From: Acidobacteriota bacterium
GTDB lineage: Bacteria > Acidobacteriota > Terriglobia > Terriglobales > Acidobacteriaceae
Direction of reading: 5' to 3'
Assembly (NCBI GenBank): GCA_021785495.1
Contig: JAJYFB010000002.1
Location: 1 to 64,000, forward strand
DNA: 64,000 nucleotides
In this document: positions 39,500-49,589 of the stretch, in pieces
How the letters are laid out: the number at the start of each line of letters is the position of its first letter
Position numbering within the stretch: position 1 is the first letter of the stretch
The notes under the pieces: generated by a model
Told to the model about the DNA's origin: nothing
Databases searched by the model: none
The model's input: only the letters and a program-made list of their open reading frames with translations
Translations under genes and position numbers: made by a program

Positions 39500-40175
39500 C
39501 ATGCCGCACCTGGTGCGTAGGTGGTGCGCAGGAGCAGAGAAAAGGATGGATCTGCTGGCAAGTGGTAGAACCCCTCTGGAGAGTGCTGGATCGAGAAGTA
39601 AGACAATTGTCGGGATGAAGCCGTACGCTCGATGAAAACGGCCGTTTCCCCACCCGGACTCGCCTGGGAGCGTCCCGCCTTGCACGACGGGAAGGCGAGA
39701 AGCCCAGGTTGGGTAGCCCATGAAGCAACCATTTCCTATTCAATAGGATGAAGCGAGTTCGCGCGGAGGCTGCAACGCAGATGGGCCCAGCGCGGCTACG
39801 GCTGGGCACGGCCTCGGCGGTGGCCTCGGTCCATCTGCCGGCGCCTGCGATGTCTCAACCCCAGAGGCAAGACGGTGGACGAAGAGAGACTCTGCGCCGA
39901 GGGGAACTTCCTGTAGTCGGAGGGAGAAACTGAATGGGCATTCATGAGAGATTTCTATAAATTATTGTTGCTAAAAGCGTTAGATTTTTCTAATTTACCC
40001 GCCCCCCTGCCCGTTTCGCCGCCAGGCCCTGCCAACGGGCCGCGCAATCGGGACCGAATGAGGCGGGCCACTCGGCCATTTGGAGTGCTGCAACAGCCTC
40101 GTCGGGCAAAATCTGGCCATCTCCCCATCGTCTGAAGAAAAATCGTTAATTTTGATTGCGATTTTTCTTGCCAGC
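39500..40175. other. Structured non-coding region of unknown identity
   Basis: No credible CDS; multiple stems: CTCGCC..TCCCG/CGGGA..GGCGAG (~39659-39704), CCTAT/ATAGG (~39737), CAGATGG/CCATCTG enclosing GCCCAGC/GCTGGGC (~39778-39838), AAGAAAAATCG/CGATTTTTCTT (40135-40169); local AT-rich pocket at ~39945-40000. Confidence 0.4.
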
Positions 40176-40357
40176 GCAAGCAAGAATGGGGTACCTTATT
40201 GTGGTCTGACCTGTACGCTCATTTTGGCCGTCCCCGAGATGGAGAGCCCGTCAGATGGATTCCTCGGGACGGGTCAGGTCGCCGCGCAGCGGGCACGGCG
40301 ATGTTGCATCGTTCGCAGGCCCGCGCCCAACAGTATTCATTTTGGAGGTAACAAGGA

Positions 40358-43300
40358 ATGCAGCACACAGTCGAGAAAGCAACCGTGCGCTCCTTCGGTC
40401 CTTTGGATTCAGCGTCCCTGCTGCAACAGGGCATGGGTGCGCTGACAAGGTTCCAGGCGCGTACTTTTGGCACGATCGTTAGCCTAACCCTACTGATCTG
40501 CGGTTTGATGCTTCTGCCGCAGCACGCACGCGCGCAGGAGTTCCGCGCCACCATCAGCGGCGCCATCACCGACGCCACTGGGGCCGTTCTGCCCGGCGCA
40601 AAAGTCGAGGTGAAGGAAACATCCACCGGCACCATCAGCCGCACCGTGAGCGACAATGCCGGCCAGTACGTGGTGCCCTTTCTGCTCCCCGGTGACTACA
40701 CCATCACCGTCACTGCAAAAGGCTTCCAGACCCTCAAGCGGGCCGGAATTGCGCTGCAGGCGCAGGAGCACCCGATCCTCAATCTGGCCTTGCAGGTCGG
40801 TTCCACCAGCCAGACGGTGACCGTCACCAGCGCGGCTCCGTTGCTCGACCTGGCCAACGCCTCGGTCGGCTCGGTCATTCCCACGGCGGCCGTTGCCGAC
40901 CTGCCGTTGAACGGCCGCACGCCGGTGACCCTGCTGGAACTGGCTCCTGGCGTCGTCAGCACCGCGCCGCCCCAGCAGATTCACCCCTTCGATAACAACG
41001 CGGGCAACTCCTGGTCCATCGGCGGCACGCCGAACCAGGTCAGCGAAAGTCTGCTCGATGGTTCGCCGAACGAGACCCTGCTCGGCGCCACGGCCTTCAA
41101 CCCTTCGGAAGACACCGTCAAGGAAGTTTCGGTCCAGCCCTTCGCCACGGATGCTTCGTTCGGCCATACCATCGGCGGCGTCGTCAACCAGGTGACCAAG
41201 AGCGGCACCAACATGATCCACGGCACCGCCTACGAGTTTGGCCAGATCTCCGGCATCGACTCCAACCTGTACTTCAACGGCGCCTCCTTCAACAAGGGAA
41301 CGCAGAAGCCGCTGCCGGTCTTCCACTTCAACCAGTACGGACTCACTGCCGGCGGTCCGGTCATGATTCCCAAAGTGTATGATGGCCGCAACAAGCTCTT
41401 CTTCTTCTTCGCTTGGGAAGGTTTGAAGGATTCAAGCCCGGCCGCGACAGCGCTGACCGTGCCGACCGCAGCCGAAACCAGCGGCGACTTCTCGCAGCTT
41501 CTGGCCGCGGGCTGCCCTGCCGGCTTCGCCAGCAATACGGCGGCGCAGGGCGCAATGTGTAACCCCTACGGCTCGCATACCTCGGTCTACAATGATCCCG
41601 AACAGCTCTTCAACCCCTACAGCCCGACGGGTTATGTGGGCGGCAAGGTCGTCCGTACGCCGATCTACAACAACCAGTTGACCTCGGTCATGCCGACGCT
41701 GGATCCTGTGGGCGTCGCCCTTGCCAAGCTCTATCCGAGTGCGAACGCCACCGGAACCTCCACCGGCCAGGATAACTACAACAGCAATGCGCCCAGCGTC
41801 GACAACTTCAACAGCGAATTCGGCCGCATGGACGCCAACCTCTTCTCGAACGATCACCTCTTCGTCGACGTTCGTCACAACCTGCGCGGCCAACTGAAAG
41901 AGCAATACTTTGGCACGAACAACGACGCGGAAGGCGTCACGCTGACCCGTGAAAACTGGGGCATCGTGGCCGATAACGTCTATACCATCAACACCTCCAT
42001 GGTCCTCGATACCCGCCTGAACTGGATGAAGTTCGGCGAAGCGCATGGCTCGCCGGCCCAGGCTCTGAGCCCGGCCAGCGTGGGACTGCCCAGCGCCTTG
42101 GGCACCGAGAGCACCATGGTGCAGTTGCCCTACATCAACTTCAACGCCACCGGCAGTTGCTCCAAGTCCAGCTTCATGTGCCTGGGCAACAACGGCGCGG
42201 CGATCGATCCCAGCACCAGCTATCAGGTCTTCACCGATCTGATCAAAATTGCCGGCCGCCAGACGATCAAGGTGGGCTTTGATGGCCGTCTCTATGGGAT
42301 GAGCATCACCAACTACGGTTACTCCTCCGGCAGCTTCAAGTACGACACAAGCTGGACCAACGCAGGAACGGGCGGCACCACCAACGAGCTGGGCTACGAT
42401 CTGGCCGCCATGCTGCTCGGCGTGCCCTCTTCGGGTGAGTACGATCTGGAAGCGCGCGGCGACTACCATCAGTACTATGTGGGCGTCTTCGCGCAGGACG
42501 ACATCCGCGTCAACGACAAGCTGACCGTCAACCTTGGCCTGCGTTTCGACATCAACACGCCGTTTGAAGAGCGTGCGGGCCGCACCGTCAACGGCTTCGA
42601 TCCCACCGCGACGGTGAACTACAGCGCCAACCCGGTATGGGCCTCCACGACAGAGACCGCTCCGGATGGAACGGCCTACACCATTCCCAGCATCAACACC
42701 TTTGGCGGCCTGACCTTTCCCAATGGCAGCAATGGAGCGGTCTTCGCCACCAACAACGGATTCTTCAGCCCGCGCGCCGGTTTCTCCTACGCGCTGGACA
42801 ACAACACCGTCCTCCGCGGCGGCGCGGGCATCTTCGTGATGCCGGAGACGCTGTCCAACCTCAACTCCGCAGGCGTCACCTCCTCGAATGCTCTTAGCAA
42901 CCAGGAAGGCTTCAGCGCCAGCACCTCCTACGTCACCTCCACGCTGGGCTACGCTCCGGGCGGCGCGGGCTCGAACACCCAGGACAATCCCTTCCCGACG
43001 CTGACGCAGCCGGTGGGGAATGCGTATGGAGCCAGCACCTTCCTCGGCTCGCCGTCGGAGATCCAATTCCTGGCGCCGAACGAGTCCGATCCCTACTCCG
43101 AGCGCTGGAACATCGGCGTGCAGCGCACCCTCAGCAACAACCTGCTGGTCGAGGCGCTCTACGAGGGCAACCACGGCGTGCACCTGCCGGTGGGCGCGCA
43201 CAACATCAACGCGGTGCAGATGCAATATCTCTCCACGGCGCCCTACTTCAACTACGACCTGAACACCGAATATGGAATCAAGGTCAACAACCCGTTCTAC

Positions 43301-44185
43301 CAGACGCTGAATGTGAATGGCGTGGCGAATACCACGGGCCTGAACACCAGCCCCACCACGAACTTTGGCAGCTTTGTCGTGCCCTTCCCGCAGTACAACA
43401 CCACGACGATCAACGAAGAGAACATGACCATTGGCCAGTCCTGGTTCCATGGCGTGGTCTTCCACGTGGAAAAGCGCGCCAGCCATGGCCTGACTCTGAC
43501 CGGAAACTACAGCTTCACCAAGCTGATCGAGAAAGACAGCTTCCGCAACGATCAGGACAGCTTCCTGGAAAAACGCATCTCGCCCTACGACTATACCCAT
43601 CACGTGACGGTGGGCGGCGTCTATGAACTGCCTGTGGGCAAGGGCAAGATGTTCAGCCTCGGCGGCAATCGCTGGCTGGATGAGTTCCTTGGCGGCTACG
43701 TCATCAATGGAATCTATCAGTTCCAGAGCGGCCCGCCGATCGAATTCACCAGCGATATTCCGCTGGCGCCGACGGTTACCTCGCTGCGCCAGATCAGCAA
43801 CAATCACCGTCAGATCACCGGCCAGGCCCTCAGCGTGTCCGATTTCGTGACCAGCTCGAATCCGAAGAGCTGCACCGGCGTCTGCAACGGAACGGTGAAC
43901 ATCGGCGGCCAGTACGTCGATCACTACCGCACGCTGCCGACGACCATGTCGTGGGTGCGTTCGGACGGCTACAACAACCTCGATGCTTCGATCCTGAAGA
44001 ACTTCGATCTGCCGCGGGGCACCTACTTCCAGCTCCGCTTTGAGACCTTCAACACCCTCAACCACCCGGTCTTCGCCGCGCCGAACGTTTCCAGCGCGAC
44101 GGCCAGCAACTTCGGCGAGATCACCGCAACCGAGAAGAACAGCCTGCCCCGCCAGATCCAGATCGGCGGCCGTCTGGTCTTCTAA
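40358..44185 (+). CDS. Oar-like TonB-dependent receptor with N-terminal carboxypeptidase-regulatory-like domain
   Basis: ATISGAITDATGAVLPGAKVEVKETSTGTISRTVSDNAGQYVVPFLLPGDYTITVTAKGF; plug and barrel; C-terminal LPRQIQIGGRLVF; GGAGG SD upstream. Confidence 0.93.
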   Translation: MQHTVEKATVRSFGPLDSASLLQQGMGALTRFQARTFGTIVSLTLLICGLMLLPQHARAQEFRATISGAITDATGAVLPGAKVEVKETSTGTISRTVSDNAGQYVVPFLLPGDYTITVTAKGFQTLKRAGIALQAQEHPILNLALQVGSTSQTVTVTSAAPLLDLANASVGSVIPTAAVADLPLNGRTPVTLLELAPGVVSTAPPQQIHPFDNNAGNSWSIGGTPNQVSESLLDGSPNETLLGATAFNPSEDTVKEVSVQPFATDASFGHTIGGVVNQVTKSGTNMIHGTAYEFGQISGIDSNLYFNGASFNKGTQKPLPVFHFNQYGLTAGGPVMIPKVYDGRNKLFFFFAWEGLKDSSPAATALTVPTAAETSGDFSQLLAAGCPAGFASNTAAQGAMCNPYGSHTSVYNDPEQLFNPYSPTGYVGGKVVRTPIYNNQLTSVMPTLDPVGVALAKLYPSANATGTSTGQDNYNSNAPSVDNFNSEFGRMDANLFSNDHLFVDVRHNLRGQLKEQYFGTNNDAEGVTLTRENWGIVADNVYTINTSMVLDTRLNWMKFGEAHGSPAQALSPASVGLPSALGTESTMVQLPYINFNATGSCSKSSFMCLGNNGAAIDPSTSYQVFTDLIKIAGRQTIKVGFDGRLYGMSITNYGYSSGSFKYDTSWTNAGTGGTTNELGYDLAAMLLGVPSSGEYDLEARGDYHQYYVGVFAQDDIRVNDKLTVNLGLRFDINTPFEERAGRTVNGFDPTATVNYSANPVWASTTETAPDGTAYTIPSINTFGGLTFPNGSNGAVFATNNGFFSPRAGFSYALDNNTVLRGGAGIFVMPETLSNLNSAGVTSSNALSNQEGFSASTSYVTSTLGYAPGGAGSNTQDNPFPTLTQPVGNAYGASTFLGSPSEIQFLAPNESDPYSERWNIGVQRTLSNNLLVEALYEGNHGVHLPVGAHNINAVQMQYLSTAPYFNYDLNTEYGIKVNNPFYQTLNVNGVANTTGLNTSPTTNFGSFVVPFPQYNTTTINEENMTIGQSWFHGVVFHVEKRASHGLTLTGNYSFTKLIEKDSFRNDQDSFLEKRISPYDYTHHVTVGGVYELPVGKGKMFSLGGNRWLDEFLGGYVINGIYQFQSGPPIEFTSDIPLAPTVTSLRQISNNHRQITGQALSVSDFVTSSNPKSCTGVCNGTVNIGGQYVDHYRTLPTTMSWVRSDGYNNLDASILKNFDLPRGTYFQLRFETFNTLNHPVFAAPNVSSATASNFGEITATEKNSLPRQIQIGGRLVF

Positions 44186-44205
44186 CCTGAATCACTGTAT
44201 GGCCC

Positions 44206-44251
44206 GCGGCGCGGCGTCCGGCTTCTCCGGATTCCGCGCCGCAATTTTTTT
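44206..44251 (+). terminator. Rho-independent terminator
   Basis: GCGGCGCGG..TCCGG-cttct-CCGGA..CCGCGCCGC followed by AATTTTTTT. Confidence 0.9.
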
Positions 44252-44351
44252 GCGCCGGAGGAGTCGCTCTGCACGCGCAGTAAAATGAACCTGTCGGCGC
44301 AAGGCAAACCGCCGGCCAGGGGCTGAAAGCCATGCACCGGGGTGACCCAAG

Positions 44352-45182
44352 ATGAAGACCGTCCAGATGGCCGATGCGGTGCGCTTTCCGCGCATGACGA
44401 CGGCGGAACTGCGCGAGAGCTTCCTGCTCGATGCGCTCTGCCAGCCCGGCCAACTCCATCTCAACGCCGTCGATCTCGATCGCGCCGTCGTGGGCTTTGC
44501 CGTCCCGCCCGATGATCCCCTTGAGCTTCCCGCCGATCCCGCTCTTCGCGCCGCATATTTCACCGAACGCCGCGAGCTGGGCGCGCTGAACATCGGCGGC
44601 GCGGGCGCAATCGAGGTCGAAGGCAGAAGCTACGATCTTCATCCGCTGGATGTGCTCTACATCGGCCGCGGCAACAAGCAGATTCGTTTTCTCTCGAACG
44701 ATCCGTCCGCGCCGGCGATTTACTATCTTCTGAGTTATCCCGCGCACGCCGTCTATCCGGTGGCGCTGGTGCGCAGGAAAGAAGCGCAGCCCACCGAACT
44801 CGGCAGCCTCGAAGACTGTAACAAGCGGACGATCTGCAAGTATATTCACCTTCAGGGGGCGCGCAGTTGCCAGCTCGTCCTGGGCGTCACGCATCTTGCG
44901 CCCGGAAGCAACTGGAACACCCTGCCGCCGCACACGCACAGCCGCCGCTCGGAGATTTACATGTACTTCAACCTGGCCGCGGATGCGCGCGTGATGCACT
45001 TCATGGGCCCGCCCGAGGAGACCCGCCACCTGGTCGTCGCCGACAAAGGCATCGCCGTTTCGCCCGGATGGTCCATTCATGCCGGCGCCGGCACACGCGC
45101 CTACAGCTTCTGCTGGGGCATGGGCGGCGAAAATCAGGACTACGCCGACATGGAGCCCGCGCCGGTCGACCGGTTGCGTTGA
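44352..45182 (+). CDS. kduI: 5-dehydro-4-deoxy-D-glucuronate isomerase (KduI)
   Basis: RRELGALNIGGAGAIEVEGRSYDLHPLDVLYIGRGNKQIRF; LPPHTHSRRSEIYMYFNLAADARVMHFMGPPEETRHLVVADKGIAVSPGWSIHAGAGTRAYSFCWGMGGENQDYADM. Confidence 0.96.
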   Translation: MKTVQMADAVRFPRMTTAELRESFLLDALCQPGQLHLNAVDLDRAVVGFAVPPDDPLELPADPALRAAYFTERRELGALNIGGAGAIEVEGRSYDLHPLDVLYIGRGNKQIRFLSNDPSAPAIYYLLSYPAHAVYPVALVRRKEAQPTELGSLEDCNKRTICKYIHLQGARSCQLVLGVTHLAPGSNWNTLPPHTHSRRSEIYMYFNLAADARVMHFMGPPEETRHLVVADKGIAVSPGWSIHAGAGTRAYSFCWGMGGENQDYADMEPAPVDRLR

Positions 45183-45475
45183 GACCGCCCGATTGAATCG
45201 CGCTTTCGAGAAAGGCAACGGCGGCGTCTTTTCGATGGCGTTCGCCGCCGCTTTCTCCGATCCGGATAGAAAGATCGCCTCGCACTCTCGATCCCTGCGC
45301 AATTCGCCGCGCCAGTGAGAAATTACTCATCCGCGCGCATTGCAATGGGTTCCTGTTTCGCTTCTCTTGCTTGCCTAGGCCGATCGGTTGCAGCGAAACG
45401 AAGAGGCAAGGCGATTTTTTCCGCTTTTCTCTCGACGATTTGTCTGGCTGGCCGATAGGTCACTGAGAGAACGCG

Positions 45476-46750
45476 ATGAGCACAGGGCCAATCCCGCTGG
45501 AGAGTCCCGTTGCATCGGCAGAGCCCCGGACCAGTCCGCACGCCGTGGTGCGGCGTCCGGTTCTCGATGCGCGCGGCCGCGTGCAGGCCTTTGAGCTGCT
45601 GGGCTGGCCTTCAGCAGGCGCGGACCGTGCAAAGAGCGTGGCGGCCCAGGGATTGCTCGACGCCATCGCCTGTTACCGGCTCAACCGGCCGAGCGAGCTG
45701 AAGAAGCTGACCGGGGGGGTCCATGCCTTCGTATGCTGCCCGGAGTGGAGCGCATTTGCGTCCCTGCTGGAGACGATGCCCGCCAACCTGACCTGGCTGG
45801 GAGTGCCTGCCGCCCTCGATCCCAGCGAGGAAAACCTTGGCCTTCTCAAGGCGGCGAAGGAACGAGGATTTCATCTTGTGCTGACCGTGGACGCCTGGGA
45901 TGCGGGCCTGCGGCCTATCGTGGAGCTGGCCAACGTTGTTGCCGTCGATTACGCGGCCTGCGACACGGCGCGTTTGCGCACGCTTGTGGCCGAGACGCGC
46001 AGAGAGCAGGCCGTGCGGATGGCGCGCAATGTGCAAACCCCGGAGCAGCAGCGCCTGGCGCAGGAGGCGGGCTTCGCGCTCTTCGAGGGATGTTACTTTT
46101 GCCAGCCGCCGCTGCAGAGAAACCGGCGGCCTCCGGTCAATCAGATGCTGCGCATCGAGCTGCTGAAGGTGTTGCAGCGGCAGCCGCTGGACATCGCCAG
46201 AACCACGGATCTGGTCCGGCGCGACGGGCCGCTGGCCTATCAGGTTCTGCGCCTTGCCAACTCGCCGCTGTGGGGGCTCTCCGGCGAGGTCGCGTCGATC
46301 GAGCGCGCGCTGCTGACCATCGGCGACGAGCGCTTTCGCCGCATCGCGACCACGGCCATCGCCGCCGAGTTCAACGGCGGGCAGCCGGCGGAGCTGCTCT
46401 GCATTGCGACCATCCGGGCGCGCTTTTGCGAAGAGGCTGGCCGTCAACGCGGGATGGACGGCTTCACGCAGTATCTGCTGGGTTTGTTGAGCCTTTTGCC
46501 GGCAATGCAAGGGCAATCGATGGCCGATCTGGCGGCGACGCTGCCGCTGGCCGAAGGGCTGCGCGAGGCGCTGCTCGGCGAGCCGAACGCCGAGCGGATC
46601 CTGCTCTGCTGGCTGGAGTTCTTCGAGCAGTCGCGCTGGGACCATTGCGACGCCTGGGCGCAGGAGCATGGGCTCGATCAAGCGACGCTCGCGCAGCTCT
46701 ATCTGGATTCGGTTGCGTGGTCCGAGGCAACCTTACACGCTTTCAAATGA
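45476..46750 (+). CDS. EAL-HDOD domain protein (YuxH-like), degenerate EAL
   Basis: RRPVLDARGRVQAFELLGW; HDOD region QRQPLDIARTTDLVRRDGPLAYQVLRLANSPLWGLSGEVASIERALLTIGDERFRR. Confidence 0.85.
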   Translation: MSTGPIPLESPVASAEPRTSPHAVVRRPVLDARGRVQAFELLGWPSAGADRAKSVAAQGLLDAIACYRLNRPSELKKLTGGVHAFVCCPEWSAFASLLETMPANLTWLGVPAALDPSEENLGLLKAAKERGFHLVLTVDAWDAGLRPIVELANVVAVDYAACDTARLRTLVAETRREQAVRMARNVQTPEQQRLAQEAGFALFEGCYFCQPPLQRNRRPPVNQMLRIELLKVLQRQPLDIARTTDLVRRDGPLAYQVLRLANSPLWGLSGEVASIERALLTIGDERFRRIATTAIAAEFNGGQPAELLCIATIRARFCEEAGRQRGMDGFTQYLLGLLSLLPAMQGQSMADLAATLPLAEGLREALLGEPNAERILLCWLEFFEQSRWDHCDAWAQEHGLDQATLAQLYLDSVAWSEATLHAFK

Positions 46751-46862
46751 TTCAAAGGGTAGAGCGTCCAGCTTTCGGACGGAACCAGCGAGACCGCAGG
46801 CGGGGACGTTCCTGTCCCGTTCGATCGCGACAACCAATCCATACGCAAAGGCGAGGTGAACC

Positions 46863-49367
46863 ATGCACGAAGAGCCGATCGGAGCTCCGTCGCAGTTCGA
46901 TTCCCAACGGCATTCCAGAACCGCGCTGACGGCCGAGGCGCTGGCCCAGTCCTTTCTGGACAATTTGTACTTTGTGCAGGGCCGATCGCTGGAGCGGGCC
47001 ACCGTCAACGATCTTTATATGGCGCTGGCGCACACCGTGCGCGACCGCATTCTGGAACGCTGGATCCACACGGTCAGAAACTACCAGGCGCAGGATGTGC
47101 GCGTGGTGTGCTATCTCTCGGCCGAGTTCCTCACCGGCCCGCACCTGGGCAACAACCTCGTCAATCTGGGCATCTACGACGCGGCCGAGGAGGCGATGCG
47201 CCAGTTGGGCCTCGACCTGAGCGCGTTGATCGACCAGGAGGAGGAGCCGGGCCTGGGCAATGGCGGCCTGGGCCGGCTGGCCTCCTGCTTCATGGACTCG
47301 CTGGCCACGCTCGATATTCCGGCCATCGGCTACGGCATTCGCTACGAGTACGGCATCTTCAACCAGCAGATTCGCGACGGCTGGCAGGTCGAGTCCACCG
47401 ACAACTGGCTGCGTTTTGGCAATCCGTGGGCCCTCGAACGGCCCGAGGACCGTTTCGACGTGAAGCTGGGCGGCCGCACCGAATCGCACACCGACGCGCA
47501 CGGCCGCTTCCGCGTGGAATGGATTCCGCAAAAGGTGGTCAGCGGCGTTCCTCACGACACGCCGATTCTCGGCTACGGCACGAACACCGCCAACACCATG
47601 CGCCTGTGGGCTGCGCAGGCCGTCCAGAGCTTCGACTTCGGCACCTTCAACCAGGGCGATTACTGGGGCGCCGTCGCCGAGAAGGTTTCCTCGGAGAATC
47701 TCTCGAAGATTCTCTATCCGAACGACGACGGCCTGCAGGGCAAGGAACTGCGGCTGGCCCAGCAGTACTTTTTTGTCTCGTGCAGTTTGCAGCACATCCT
47801 CCATATCCAGAAGTCGCAGAACCGCTCGCTGGCCGAACTGCACCGCAACTTCGCCATCCAGATGAACGACACGCATCCGGCCATCGCCGTGGCGGAGCTG
47901 ATGCGGCTGCTCATCGACGAAAACGAAATGGAGTGGGAACGCGCCTGGCACGTGACGCAGAACTGCCTCTCGTACACCAATCACACGCTGCTGCCCGAGG
48001 CTCTCGAACAGTGGCCGCGCGAGCTGTTCGCCCGGCTTCTGCCGCGCCATATCGAGATTGTCGAGGAGGTCGATCGCCGCCATCTGGCTGAGGTGCGCAG
48101 CCGTTTTGCCGGCGACGAGGCGCTGGCAGAGCGGCTGGCGCTGGTCGGCGTCAAAGGCGATAGCGGCGAGCGCTTTGTGCGCATGGCCCACCTGGCCTCG
48201 CTCGGCAGCCATGCCATCAACGGCGTGGCCGCGCTGCACACCGAACTGCTGAAGTCGAGCGTGCTGAGCGATTTCTACCGGATTTCTCCGGAAAAGTTCT
48301 CGAATAAAACCAACGGCGTCACGCCCCGGCGCTGGATGGCGCTGAGCAATCCGCTGCTGGCCGAGTTGCTGACGGCACGGCTCGGCGCCGGCTGGCTGCG
48401 CGACGCGGAAAAACTGCGCCGTCTGGAAGCGGCGGTCGACGAAACCGACTTCTGCGAGGAGTGGCGCGCCATCAAGCGCAAGAACAAGCAGCGGCTCTCG
48501 GCCTACATTCACCACCAGCTCGGCATCTTCGCCGATCCCGATTCCATCTTCGACGTGCTCGTCAAGCGGATGCACGAGTACAAGCGCCAGCACTTGCAAC
48601 TGCTGCACATCCTCACGCTCTTCAAGCGGATTCAGCATGATCCCGACGCCGAAATCGTTCCGCGCACCTTCGTCTTCGGCGGCAAGGCCGCTCCCGGCTA
48701 CTGGATGGCCAAGCTGATCATCAAGCTGATCCATTCGGTGGGCTCGGTCGTCAACTCCGACCCCAGGGTGCGCGGCCGGCTGAAGGTCGTCTTCCTGCCC
48801 AACTACAACGTCAAGCTCGGCCAGCGCGTCTACCCGGCGGCCGATCTCTCCGAGCAGATCTCGCTGGCTGGCAAGGAAGCCTCGGGCACGGGCAACATGA
48901 AATTCGCCATGAACGGCGCGCTCACCATCGGCACCCTCGACGGCGCCAACGTCGAGATTCGCGAGGAGGTGGGCGCAGAGAACTTCTTCCTCTTTGGCCT
49001 CACCGCCTCCGAGGTCGAGGAAAAAAAGCGCGCCGGCTACAATCCTCGCGCGTATTACGAAGAGAACGCCATGCTGCGCGAGGTTCTCGATTCGCTGGTC
49101 GGCGGAGAATTTTCCTCCGGCGACAAGGGGCTTTTTGCGCCGCTCTTTGACGCCCTGCTCCACCGCGACGAGTACATGCTGTTGGCCGATTACCAGTCGT
49201 ACATCGATGGCCAGGACAAGGTGGGTCAGGTCTACATGCGCCCCGAGGAGTGGACGCGCATGTCGATTCTGAACGTAGCCCGCATGGGCAAATTTTCTTC
49301 CGACCGCGCAATCAAGGATTACTGCGCCGAGATCTGGAAGACCTGGCCGGTCAGCATCAAGCTGTAA
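46863..49367 (+). CDS. glgP: Glycogen/starch phosphorylase
   Basis: LGNGGLGRLASCFMDSLATL; NTANTMRLWAAQAVQSFDFGTFNQGDYWGAV; FVFGGKAAPGYWMAKLIIKLI; EQISLAGKEASGTGNMKFAMNGALTIGTLDGANVEI. Confidence 0.98.
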   Translation: MHEEPIGAPSQFDSQRHSRTALTAEALAQSFLDNLYFVQGRSLERATVNDLYMALAHTVRDRILERWIHTVRNYQAQDVRVVCYLSAEFLTGPHLGNNLVNLGIYDAAEEAMRQLGLDLSALIDQEEEPGLGNGGLGRLASCFMDSLATLDIPAIGYGIRYEYGIFNQQIRDGWQVESTDNWLRFGNPWALERPEDRFDVKLGGRTESHTDAHGRFRVEWIPQKVVSGVPHDTPILGYGTNTANTMRLWAAQAVQSFDFGTFNQGDYWGAVAEKVSSENLSKILYPNDDGLQGKELRLAQQYFFVSCSLQHILHIQKSQNRSLAELHRNFAIQMNDTHPAIAVAELMRLLIDENEMEWERAWHVTQNCLSYTNHTLLPEALEQWPRELFARLLPRHIEIVEEVDRRHLAEVRSRFAGDEALAERLALVGVKGDSGERFVRMAHLASLGSHAINGVAALHTELLKSSVLSDFYRISPEKFSNKTNGVTPRRWMALSNPLLAELLTARLGAGWLRDAEKLRRLEAAVDETDFCEEWRAIKRKNKQRLSAYIHHQLGIFADPDSIFDVLVKRMHEYKRQHLQLLHILTLFKRIQHDPDAEIVPRTFVFGGKAAPGYWMAKLIIKLIHSVGSVVNSDPRVRGRLKVVFLPNYNVKLGQRVYPAADLSEQISLAGKEASGTGNMKFAMNGALTIGTLDGANVEIREEVGAENFFLFGLTASEVEEKKRAGYNPRAYYEENAMLREVLDSLVGGEFSSGDKGLFAPLFDALLHRDEYMLLADYQSYIDGQDKVGQVYMRPEEWTRMSILNVARMGKFSSDRAIKDYCAEIWKTWPVSIKL

Positions 49368-49469
49368 ACCGCAGAGGGGTTGGGATCGGCCGCCGCCGCG
49401 ACGACTGGTCCGGCGCACCGGTCGCGGTGCGTCCGTCCCTCTGCTCCGGCAGAAAAACGCGGGGGTCTT

Positions 49470-49517
49470 CCAGCCATTTCCGCTTCCAGTCATTTCCGTT
49501 CCCAGCCATTTCCGTCA
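49470..49517. repeat. Three ~16-bp tandem repeats flanked by 10-bp direct repeats
   Basis: ccagccatttccgctt / ccagtcatttccgttc / ccagccatttccgtca, flanked by AAAACGCGGG at 49454-49463 and 49517-49526. Confidence 0.85.
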
Positions 49518-49589
49518 AAACGCGGGAATGGCCGGGTGCGGCAAGCTGTGCGGGCGAAAGCAGGAAGCATTCCGCCGGAGGCGCTGGAA

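Noticed and set aside
38247-39809. 520-aa minus-strand ORF over holB and the structured region
   Set aside because: Antisense to holB with canonical clamp-loader motifs; remainder lies in the non-coding structured region.
41432-44065. 877-aa minus-strand ORF
   Set aside because: Antisense to the Oar-like receptor; no recognisable domains.
46752-49493. 913-aa minus-strand ORF
   Set aside because: Antisense to glgP; no recognisable domains.
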